From positions 1-12,416 of the forward strand of contig JAOAFP010000032.1 in the NCBI GenBank assembly GCA_026416215.1: a stretch of 12,416 nucleotides of DNA, written 5' to 3'. The DNA is from Negativicutes bacterium. GTDB lineage: Bacteria > Bacillota > Negativicutes > SKW292. The stretch's first letter is position 1. Each line of letters begins with the position of its first letter. Below, piece by piece: positions 6,737 through 12,416 of the stretch. The notes under the pieces were generated by a model, which was not told the origin of the DNA, did no database searches, and saw only the letters and a program-made list of their open reading frames with translations. The position numbers were made by a program, and so were the translations under genes.

Positions 6737-7986
6737 TTAACCCAAGGCTGCTTTGGCGGTTTCTGGTTGGTGGGCTGATTGCCGTCCTGCTGGTGGTGGC
6801 GGCACCGGGCAGGCCGGGCGGAGGACATAGCCATCCGGACGGGTTCAGTATGACCTTGGCCGGTGGGGGCGAGGTAGTTTTTCACTGGCGATTCGCCGGC
6901 GGGGCTGACGGGCGGGGCAAGATCGAGCTTATGCCGGTTGCCGACGGGGATTCAGCGGATTTTGCCACTTCGGCGGTTATGTACGACGCTGATACTGAGG
7001 AAGCGGATTTTGCCGGCACAGGGTGGCGCATGTGCTCGTTTGCGGCCGGACGGTTGCCGGCGGGCATGACCTATGCTTACCGGGTATGGGATGGGATTAG
7101 CTGGAGCGAAATTACCCGGCTGTCGACCGGGACAGCGGCCGCCGGGTCGCGGTTCAGCTTTCTGGTGTTCGGCGACTCACAAAGCCACAATTACGGGTTA
7201 TGGGGAAAAACACTAAAGGCCGCCTTCGAACGCAATGAACAGGCAGCCTTTTTTACTGTGGTGGGCGACATGGTTGATACCGGCGGCAACCCGGGGCAGT
7301 GGCAGGAGTGGTTTAACGCCGGCTGGCCAGTCATGAAAAGCCTGCCACTGGTACCAGTGCCAGGCAATCATGAGACTTACAACGGCAATGGCAGGGCAGT
7401 CTATCCTGTATATCTACGGGGGCTGTTCGGCCTTCCCGGCGACAGCCAGCCGGCCGGTCTTACCGGAGTGTACTCGTTTGACTTCGGTGATGCCCATTTT
7501 GTGGTGCTTGATTCGCAGATAGACGAACTCAGCGGGGAGATCCCGGATTTGGCCGAACGGCAGCGCGAATGGCTGGCAGCCGACCTTTCCGGTACATCCA
7601 GGAAGTGGCGGGTGGTATTTATGCATAAACCGATGTATGGCCGCGGGAATAGGGACTGGGGGGCAAAGCTGCGGCACTGGTGGGAGGATTTGCTGGTTGC
7701 CGGGCGGGTTGACATCGTGTTCAGCGGTCACGAGCATGTTTACAGCCGTACCCGGCCGTTGCTGCCGGATGGTTGCGATCCGGCCGAACGCGGGGTTGTC
7801 TACGTGACCTGTGGCCGAAGCGGCGAAAAAACCTACAAGGGGGTCAGAACGGGCCAGTTTGATGAGGTCTTTTTCAATCCGCTCGGGCAGCCTAACTACC
7901 TTGTGGTTGAGGTTGGGAAACAGCTGGTCGTTTCAGCTTATACCCTGGATGGACAGATGATCGATACCTTCACGGTTGCCGGGTAA
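6733..7986 (+). CDS. Exported calcineurin-like metallophosphoesterase (purple acid phosphatase type)
   Basis: The 417-aa protein begins with a basic residue and a hydrophobic segment (about 8-24) that reads as a signal peptide or membrane anchor. A beta-sandwich, fibronectin-like N-terminal region (about 35-133) of the kind seen in purple acid phosphatases precedes the metallophosphoesterase domain (about 140-370). Metal-binding blocks are GDSQ (Asp148), GDMVD (Asp179), GNHE (211-214), MHKP (His298) and GHEHVYSR (His333, His335). It probably hydrolyses phosphate esters outside the cytoplasm; the substrate is unknown. The start is a GTG at 6733, overlapping the receiver stop by 4 bp with only a weak RBS, so it likely depends on coupling. 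Its 3' end overlaps the convergent hydrolase gene by 17 bp. Confidence 0.88.
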   Translation: MINPRLLWRFLVGGLIAVLLVVAAPGRPGGGHSHPDGFSMTLAGGGEVVFHWRFAGGADGRGKIELMPVADGDSADFATSAVMYDADTEEADFAGTGWRMCSFAAGRLPAGMTYAYRVWDGISWSEITRLSTGTAAAGSRFSFLVFGDSQSHNYGLWGKTLKAAFERNEQAAFFTVVGDMVDTGGNPGQWQEWFNAGWPVMKSLPLVPVPGNHETYNGNGRAVYPVYLRGLFGLPGDSQPAGLTGVYSFDFGDAHFVVLDSQIDELSGEIPDLAERQREWLAADLSGTSRKWRVVFMHKPMYGRGNRDWGAKLRHWWEDLLVAGRVDIVFSGHEHVYSRTRPLLPDGCDPAERGVVYVTCGRSGEKTYKGVRTGQFDEVFFNPLGQPNYLVVEVGKQLVVSAYTLDGQMIDTFTVAG

Positions 7987-9475
7987 ATAAATCCACTCCC
8001 TCGTCGCGGAAGCACTTGACGCTGAAGCCAGTGGCACGGCCGTCGGCAATGGTGAAGGTTACCGGCTCGTACACTGGGTAGGACAGCTGGCAGGAAAGAG
8101 CGAAAGTGTCGCCTGACAGATGATAAAACCTGACTGGGGTCTGGTTGGCTCCCCATTCACCGTACAGTCCGCGGTCGGGATCATAGTGGATGTCGACTGG
8201 ACCGTAAACCGGATTATTGTAACGGCCAGCGTAACGTGCCAGCGGCAGACTGGGAGGGATCGAGCTGTCGTAAGTGGCGGGGGTGAAGCCGGGATCAGCG
8301 GTTTGTTCGTTCAGGTCCTTTTCGGCCTGTGCCGGGTCGGCGCCGGTCAGAATATCATAAAATTCGCGGGCCAGCAGGTAGGGGAAGTGACCGTTGAGGT
8401 TGGCGAGGATGACAATTCCCGCGTTAAGCTGGGGGATAAGCATGATGGTCGCACTGTTGCCGGACGAACCGCCGTTATGCCAGACTATGTCGTAGGGGGC
8501 TCGTCTGGTCAGTATCCAGCCCATACAGTAATAAGAGCCCTCGCCCATCAGGGTTTTGCCCATGGCGGTCTGTGGCTGGCGCATGGCGAGGAGGTTGTCG
8601 TAGCCAATGATAGTCTGACCGTTGTAAATACCGCAGTTCAGATGCATAATCATCCATTTGCTCATATCGTTGACGGTTGAGTTTATGCCGGCGGCAGGAG
8701 CCAGGGTGTATACCCAGTTGATATAACGGTCAGCAGTCAGGGACACAACCTGCCCGTTGTCATTAATCTGATGTAGTCCGGCGCGGTTTTTTATGTGGTC
8801 GTATCCCCAGCGGGTTGCCGATGAGTCGGTCATGTTGAGCGGGATGAACAACCGTTCGCGCAGGGATTTTTCCCAGTTCATGCCCGACAGTTTTTCTTCC
8901 AGTCTGGCACCGACCAGGAACAGGCAGTTCTGGTAGTTGTACTGGCTGCGGAACGGTGCTATGGGTTTTATGTAGGCAAACGACTGAATGATATGATCGC
9001 GGCTGAAGCCAAGGTTAGCCTGTATATCCCCCACGTAGGTCTTGAGACCGCTGTGCTGGGCGAACACGTCGGTAACCGTGGCGGTACGGGTGGCAGCAGG
9101 GTCATAAAATTTGAACTGGGGCAGATAATCAATAACCCGGCTGTCCCAGGCAATTTTCTTCCTATCCACTTCCTGGGCGATGAGCGCCACGGTGAAGGCC
9201 TTGCTCAGAGAGGCAATCTGAAACAGAGTGTTGGCGTTGACCGGTTCGTAACTGGTCAGCGAGCGCCGGCCAAATCCATTGGCATATATTTGCCGGTTAT
9301 TGACCACTATGGCGGCCGCCCAGCCGGGAACTTTGTACTTTTGCTGCTGACGGATGGCTAGAGCCTGCCATTTACCGATCACCTGCTGCCAGTCGATCGG
9401 GGCGGCCACGGCTGGGGAAACTGCGACCAGTATGACTATGCCGGCAATTATTGCCGCAATCCGCTTTCCGATCAA
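7970..9475 (-). CDS. Exported serine hydrolase, beta-lactamase/class C PBP-like family
   Basis: The 501-aa product has a classic signal peptide (MIGKRI, hydrophobic run 7-21, likely cleavage near AVAA at 22-25). The serine beta-lactamase fold follows: SLSK (Ser89 nucleophile, Lys92), a YQN triad (Tyr181 to Asn183) as the YxN box, and HNGG (from His333) in place of the KTG box. A C-terminal region (about 410-500, starting LARYAGRYNNP) resembles the lipocalin-like domain often appended to such esterase or peptidase relatives. Function may be peptidase, esterase or D-aminoacyl hydrolase rather than antibiotic resistance. It starts at TTG 9475, 5 bp after a strong GGGAGG, and has good candidate promoters upstream. 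It is the only minus-strand gene here. Confidence 0.88.
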   Translation of the reverse strand: MIGKRIAAIIAGIVILVAVSPAVAAPIDWQQVIGKWQALAIRQQQKYKVPGWAAAIVVNNRQIYANGFGRRSLTSYEPVNANTLFQIASLSKAFTVALIAQEVDRKKIAWDSRVIDYLPQFKFYDPAATRTATVTDVFAQHSGLKTYVGDIQANLGFSRDHIIQSFAYIKPIAPFRSQYNYQNCLFLVGARLEEKLSGMNWEKSLRERLFIPLNMTDSSATRWGYDHIKNRAGLHQINDNGQVVSLTADRYINWVYTLAPAAGINSTVNDMSKWMIMHLNCGIYNGQTIIGYDNLLAMRQPQTAMGKTLMGEGSYYCMGWILTRRAPYDIVWHNGGSSGNSATIMLIPQLNAGIVILANLNGHFPYLLAREFYDILTGADPAQAEKDLNEQTADPGFTPATYDSSIPPSLPLARYAGRYNNPVYGPVDIHYDPDRGLYGEWGANQTPVRFYHLSGDTFALSCQLSYPVYEPVTFTIADGRATGFSVKCFRDEGVDLFTRQP

Positions 9476-9502
9476 ATCGTCCTCCCTGTCGGCTGAGACT
9501 GG

Positions 9503-9530
9503 TTTATGCCGGCGCAGCTACGGTTGTCAA
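9503..9530 (-). promoter_or_regulatory. Candidate sigma-A promoter for the serine hydrolase (proximal)
   Basis: Read on the minus strand, a perfect -35 box TTGACA (9530-9525) and a -10 box CATAAA (9508-9503; 4 of 6 consensus bases) are 16 bp apart. Transcription would begin near 9496, giving a leader of about 20 nt that contains the GGGAGG site before the TTG start at 9475. Confidence 0.55.
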
Positions 9531-9564
9531 CTATCAGGTGCCGATGGCTTTGCCGCACCCAATA

Positions 9565-9592
9565 ATTATAGCGATAAATCCACGGATGGCAA
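9565..9592 (-). promoter_or_regulatory. Candidate sigma-A promoter for the serine hydrolase (distal)
   Basis: On the minus strand, TTGCCA (9592-9587; 5 of 6 matches) is followed after 16 bp by a perfect TATAAT (9570-9565). It would give a leader of roughly 80 nt. Its -35 box lies inside the left arm of the inverted repeat at 9588-9607, so a protein bound there could block it. Confidence 0.55.
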
Positions 9593-9607
9593 AATAGCTT
9601 TTTTGCC
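9588..9607. promoter_or_regulatory. Inverted repeat, candidate operator between divergent promoters
   Basis: Perfect 7-bp arms GGCAAAA (9588-9594) and TTTTGCC (9601-9607) flank the 6-bp centre TAGCTT. The left arm overlaps the -35 box of the distal minus-strand promoter, and the whole element lies just upstream of the plus-strand -10 box at 9618. Position and symmetry suit a dimeric regulator controlling both directions, but no regulator gene is adjacent and no second copy was found in the window. A weak hairpin without regulatory role is the alternative. Confidence 0.4.
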
Positions 9608-9617
9608 CCGGATAGCA

Positions 9618-9623
9618 TATAAT
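9618..9623 (+). promoter_or_regulatory. Candidate -10 box for the gmhB operon
   Basis: A perfect TATAAT lies 37-42 bp before the GTG start of the phosphatase gene. At 17-bp spacing the -35 position (9595-9600) reads TAGCTT, a poor match, so activity may need an activator or be weak. The implied start of transcription (about 9630) leaves AAGGAG (9639-9644) in the leader. Confidence 0.45.
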
Positions 9624-9659
9624 AGGCAGGGGGCGGAAAAGGAGCGTGACTGGCCATCG

Positions 9660-10166
9660 GTGAACAGAGCGGTGTTTTTCGATCGTGACGGAGTTTTGAA
9701 CCGCGATTGCGGTTATCTTTACCGTTGCGAGGATTTTGTCTGGCTGGAAGGGGCACCGGAGGCGGTAGCCTGGCTGAACCAGCGCGGCTGGCTGGTGCTG
9801 GTGGTGACAAATCAGAGCGGGGTTGCCCGGGGATACTACGGAGAGGAGCAAGTCAGGCAGCTGCACTCCTGGATGAATGACCAGCTCAGCCGGTATGGCG
9901 GAAGGGTGGATGATTTCTTTTATTGTCCGCACTTGCCGGGAGCTCCCGTTAGCCGGTACGATTTGGACTGCGACTGTCGCAAGCCGCGGCCGGGGATGAT
10001 TGAGCGGGCCTGTGCCAAGTGGGATGTTGACAGGGGTCGCTCGCTGCTAATCGGTGACAAAGACAGCGATGTCGAGGCGGCGCAAAGGGCTGGCATCCGC
10101 GGGGTGAAGTACGTCGGCGGCAACCTCTGGCGGTTGGTGGAAAGGCTGGTGAATCATGGCGGTTAA
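9660..10166 (+). CDS. gmhB: HAD-family D-glycero-D-manno-heptose-1,7-bisphosphate 7-phosphatase-like protein
   Basis: The 168-aa product is a HAD-IIIA phosphatase of the GmhB type, which removes the 7-phosphate of heptose bisphosphate during ADP-heptose synthesis for LPS core or S-layer glycans. Catalytic Asp8 and Asp10 lie in FFDRDGVLN, Thr50-Asn51 in VVTNQSGVARG, Lys108 in CRKP and Asp133 in LIGDKDSD. The zinc ligands Cys89, His91, Cys104 and Cys106 (CPH...CDCRKP), characteristic of GmhB, are all present. I chose the GTG at 9660, which puts the DxD motif at the usual distance. AAGGAG is 15 bp upstream, longer than ideal. An in-frame extension back to 9354 would overlap the hydrolase gene and is not credible. 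A related histidinol-phosphate phosphatase is a less likely alternative. Confidence 0.85.
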   Translation: MNRAVFFDRDGVLNRDCGYLYRCEDFVWLEGAPEAVAWLNQRGWLVLVVTNQSGVARGYYGEEQVRQLHSWMNDQLSRYGGRVDDFFYCPHLPGAPVSRYDLDCDCRKPRPGMIERACAKWDVDRGRSLLIGDKDSDVEAAQRAGIRGVKYVGGNLWRLVERLVNHGG

Positions 10167-10455
10167 CCGGACACGGACCGGCAAGGTGGATACGGTGGGG
10201 GTGCTCGAAGCGGCCCGGCGGGAAATGACCCGGCGGCAGGGGGTGGCTGAACTCGATTATATTGCCAGGACCAGTCCGGTGACCAGAGTGGAGGGAATGG
10301 CAGGTATGAGGCGGGTTGGTCCGTCAGCGGCCGATTTAATCTACGATCCCGGACCGGCCTACATCGTGGAGATCAGTGAACGGGCCAGGCAGCTCTTTGC
10401 CAGACTGCAGCGGGAGAACCCGCTGTTCAGATTACTGTTTTTCAGAAAAAGGTAG
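10156..10455 (+). CDS. Hypothetical protein, 99 aa
   Basis: I do not recognise this gene. The ATG at 10156 overlaps the end of gmhB by 11 bp and a GGTG lies just before it, so it appears translationally coupled. The product is strongly basic (many Arg), with no signal peptide or membrane segment. Residues about 14-38 could form one charged helix and about 73-98 another, ending in hydrophobic and basic residues (LFRLLFFRKR). The middle segment DPGPAYIVEISERAR has a beta-strand then helix look; 'V-x-I-S-x-x-A' segments occur in several small Firmicutes proteins, including flagellar ones, but that is no assignment. The NYN gene starts 6 bp after its stop. Co-directional tight packing on both sides supports a real gene. 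Confidence 0.7.
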   Translation: MAVNRTRTGKVDTVGVLEAARREMTRRQGVAELDYIARTSPVTRVEGMAGMRRVGPSAADLIYDPGPAYIVEISERARQLFARLQRENPLFRLLFFRKR

Positions 10456-10461
10456 GTAAGA

Positions 10462-11259
10462 TTGAAAAAGGTTGTAATTCTTATTGATGCCGACAATATC
10501 GGCAATATTATCTCGGTGCGGGAGATGCTGAATGGCATCAGACGCTCTTCGACGGTAATCTGCATGCGAGCTTATGGTAACTGGTTCCACATCGGCGCAG
10601 GCAAAGCCCGTGAGTTCACCAACATGGGCATAATGCCGGTGCAGACCCCGACCGGTGGCGGCCCTAACGCCACAGACATCTACCTGATGCTTGATGCCAT
10701 TGACATCTGGCACGAGCAAAAGCCGGATAAGTTCTGCATACTGACCAACGACGCCGACTTTGCCGTCCTGGCGGTTGTGCTGCGCAGCCGGGGAGTAGAG
10801 GTTGCCTTCCCCGATCTGAAGCACACAGCGGCAGTACTTAAGGAAATCGCGACCGACAGTATACCCAAGGAACCGATTGAACCGGGTGACGATCCGTCCC
10901 CGGCCGAGAAAAAAGCGTCCCGCAGTGAAAAGCGGCGTCCGATTCGCCGGCCGGCCACCCAAAAAACGTCTGCACACCAGGATGAGCAAGGTGATGACAG
11001 GCCGGGTGATGAGATAAACAGGGATAAACGGTCCCAACCGGAACTGACCACCGACCTGGCCGATGAGTGGCTGCGCCGGGTGTTCGATGAGCTGGAGGTG
11101 GATCAGGGATTTGCCGTCCCGGCATCGTTCATCGGCAGCTGGCTGAGTGAGAACAGCTGCCCCTACAAAATGAAATCGCTGCTGAAGAAGGGCACTCTGG
11201 CCGCCCGGGGAGTCAACGACAAGAAGTACGGTCTGATGATTGTCAGGCAGCTGCCTTAA
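10462..11259 (+). CDS. NYN-domain (LabA/DUF88-like) PIN-fold protein
   Basis: The 265-aa product begins with a NYN domain (about 1-135), a PIN-like fold found in putative RNases. The acidic metal-site residues are in place: Asp9 and Asp11 (LIDADNIG), Asp72 and Asp78 (ATDIYLMLDA), and Asp97 with Asp99 (TNDADFAVL). A charged, proline-rich, probably disordered linker (about 137-197) leads to a compact C-terminal domain (about 198-263) ending YGLMIV. This domain could be an OST-HTH/LOTUS-like RNA-binding module, as often paired with NYN, but I infer that from architecture. The start is TTG at 10462 after AGGTAGGTAAGA; the first internal Met is residue 25, past the key aspartates. RNA processing or turnover is the likely role; the target is unknown. 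Confidence 0.85.
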   Translation: MKKVVILIDADNIGNIISVREMLNGIRRSSTVICMRAYGNWFHIGAGKAREFTNMGIMPVQTPTGGGPNATDIYLMLDAIDIWHEQKPDKFCILTNDADFAVLAVVLRSRGVEVAFPDLKHTAAVLKEIATDSIPKEPIEPGDDPSPAEKKASRSEKRRPIRRPATQKTSAHQDEQGDDRPGDEINRDKRSQPELTTDLADEWLRRVFDELEVDQGFAVPASFIGSWLSENSCPYKMKSLLKKGTLAARGVNDKKYGLMIVRQLP

Positions 11260-11286
11260 AAACTAATCCAAGGGAGGAAAGACAAC

Positions 11287-12416
11287 GTGGAAAACCTGCA
11301 ACAACTACTGGACAGCGAGCCCAGGAGGCTTTGGCAGTATTTTGCCGCGATCTGCCGGATTCCCCACGGTTCGAAGAACGAAAAGGCCGTGGCGGAGTAC
11401 GTGTGTGGTGAACTGGATCGGCTGGGCCTGAGCTGGGAACGGGATGACGTGGGCAATATTTTGGCGCGCAAGCCGGCGGCGTCCGGGCTGGAATCGGCTG
11501 CCGGTATATGCCTGCAGGGGCATCTTGACATGGTCTGCGAGAAGAATGCCGGTACCCAGCACGACTTTCTGCGGGATGGTCTGCAGCTTAAGGTGCAGGA
11601 TGGGTTCCTGATGGCTGAGGGGACGACCTTGGGAGCCGACAACGGCATAGGGGTGGCGGCAGCCCTGGCGATTCTGGCCGATAACAAGATCCGGCACGGC
11701 CCGGTTGAGGCTCTGTTTACTGTCGACGAGGAGGACGGCATGACCGGGGCGAAGGGCCTCCGGCCCGGCTGGCTGCAGTCTCGGTACCTGCTGAACCTTG
11801 ACAGCGAGGAGGAAGGCGAGTTTTGCATAGGTTGTGCCGGTGGCCGCGGCAGTACGGTCAGCAGTCAGTACCGGCCGGTGAGGCCGACACCCGGGAAATC
11901 GTTATACCGTCTGAAGGTTTTCGGTTTGAAGGGCGGGCATTCCGGAGTGAACATCAAAGACGGCCTGGCCAACGGGATCAAGCTGCTGGTCCGGTTCTTG
12001 TTTGGCAGTCTGCGCGAATTTTCACTGGAAGTTGCGTCAATTCGCGGTGGCAACAAGGTTAATGCCATATGCCGTGAGGCCTGGGCCGATGTCTATGTTT
12101 CGGCGGAACTTGTGCCCGGGCTGCGGGAACGGCTGGAGAACTACCGTAAGGATCTGGCCAATGAATACGCCGGCATTGAGGATGGAATTGCTGTGGACCT
12201 TTCGCCGCTGGACGGTGAGCCGGAAGTCATGTCCATGGAAGACGACTGGCGCCTGATTTCATATCTCTACGCTGCCCCGCACGGGGTGAAAGCCATGTCA
12301 GGCCAGATGCCCGGTCTGGTACAGACCTCGACCAACCTGGCGTTTGTCGATTGCGACGGGGGCAGAATTACGGTGAAAATGAGCCATCGCAGCTCAGTGG
12401 CTGTCTCTTATACACA
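11287..12416 (+). CDS. pepD: Aminoacyl-histidine dipeptidase (M20C, PepD), 3' truncated
   Basis: PepD is a cytosolic zinc dipeptidase acting on Xaa-His and related dipeptides. The frame is open from GTG 11287 (5 bp after GGGAGGAAAG) to the window end, and about 110 of an expected 480 or so residues are missing. Metal-site residues match the M20C pattern: His79 and Asp81 (GHLDMV), Asp118 (GADNGIG), Glu148/Glu149 (TVDEEDG) and Asp172 (LNLDSEEEGE). The lid/dimer domain shows GGHSGVNI (216-223), GGNKVNAI (254-261) and PGLVQTSTNLA (342-352). The final His ligand lies beyond the window. Genomic coding sequence is trustworthy only to residue 371 (base 12399); the last five residues come from the adapter-like bases 12401-12416. 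It starts 27 bp after the NYN gene. Confidence 0.93.
   Translation, partial: MENLQQLLDSEPRRLWQYFAAICRIPHGSKNEKAVAEYVCGELDRLGLSWERDDVGNILARKPAASGLESAAGICLQGHLDMVCEKNAGTQHDFLRDGLQLKVQDGFLMAEGTTLGADNGIGVAAALAILADNKIRHGPVEALFTVDEEDGMTGAKGLRPGWLQSRYLLNLDSEEEGEFCIGCAGGRGSTVSSQYRPVRPTPGKSLYRLKVFGLKGGHSGVNIKDGLANGIKLLVRFLFGSLREFSLEVASIRGGNKVNAICREAWADVYVSAELVPGLRERLENYRKDLANEYAGIEDGIAVDLSPLDGEPEVMSMEDDWRLISYLYAAPHGVKAMSGQMPGLVQTSTNLAFVDCDGGRITVKMSHRSSVAVSYT
12401..12416. other. Tn5/Nextera mosaic-end adapter remnant at contig end
   Basis: The last 16 bases, CTGTCTCTTATACACA, equal the first 16 bases of the 19-bp Tn5 mosaic end in the orientation seen at read-through (the next bases would be TCT). 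The match is exact and ends at the sequence edge, as untrimmed adapter does. It is very probably a library artefact and not genomic DNA or a natural Tn5 end, since nothing else of the transposon is present. Confidence 0.93.

Noticed and set aside
8120..8680. 186-codon plus-strand frame inside the hydrolase region
   Set aside because: It is antisense to a gene with signal peptide, SxxK and other catalytic motifs; the frame itself shows no domain.
9354..9659. 102-codon N-terminal extension of the gmhB-like gene
   Set aside because: It overlaps the hydrolase 5' end and the promoter region, and GmhB proteins begin just before the DxD motif, as with GTG 9660.
12401..12416. Natural Tn5 or IS50 insertion end
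   Set aside because: Only the mosaic-end sequence is present, exactly at the contig edge and interrupting a conserved gene; adapter read-through explains it better.
1..12416. CRISPR arrays, tRNA or rRNA genes, prophage or insertion sequences, known defence systems
   Set aside because: I saw no regularly spaced repeats, cloverleaf-like genes, transposase or phage motifs, or defence gene families beyond the single NYN protein, which alone is not evidence of a defence system.

Overview
The window is a 12.4 kb bacterial contig end with dense coding, short or overlapping gene junctions, and frequent GTG and TTG starts with purine-rich ribosome binding sites. The gene set suggests a Firmicutes-type organism: a two-subunit Fe-S L-serine dehydratase (sdaAB/sdaAA), an FtsY lacking the long acidic N-terminal domain, and a CheY-like protein of the type common in Firmicutes. 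A GmhB-like heptose bisphosphate phosphatase hints at an outer membrane with LPS, so a diderm Firmicute such as a member of the Negativicutes is a reasonable but unproven guess. No rRNA or phylogenetic marker comparison was possible.

Layout. Bases 1-102 are the 3' end of an unidentified gene. Then comes a long plus-strand run of eight genes (145-7986): sdaAB, sdaAA, a duplicated-domain anion-type ABC permease, its ATPase with an AAA-associated C-terminal domain, ftsY, pth, a CheY-like receiver, and an exported calcineurin-like phosphoesterase. Junctions are tight: 7-bp overlap sdaAA/permease, 4-bp GTGA overlap receiver/phosphoesterase, and at most 91 bp elsewhere. I saw no clear terminator or internal promoter, so the run looks like one operon or a few read-through units. 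A minus-strand exported serine beta-lactamase-like hydrolase (7970-9475) converges on it with a 17-bp overlap. A 184-bp divergent intergenic region (9476-9659) holds good candidate promoters on both strands and a perfect-arm inverted repeat. From there a second plus-strand run starts: gmhB-like phosphatase, a 99-aa protein of unknown function, a NYN-domain protein, and the 5' part of pepD, which runs off the end. No gene-free stretch exceeds 300 bases.

How the genes relate. SdaAA and SdaAB form one enzyme (serine to pyruvate plus ammonia). The permease and ATPase form one importer, but no substrate-binding protein is present. FtsY and Pth are housekeeping genes of protein targeting and translation, here set next to transporter and signalling genes. 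The second run mixes sugar-phosphate, RNA-related and peptide metabolism without an obvious shared pathway.

The two sharpest anomalies are an exact 20-bp tandem duplication of the ribosome binding site and start codon of sdaAB (111-150), and the last 16 bases (12401-12416), which match the Tn5/Nextera transposase mosaic-end adapter and are very probably not genomic. I did not find a convincing new defence or mobile system; the window is mostly metabolic and housekeeping.
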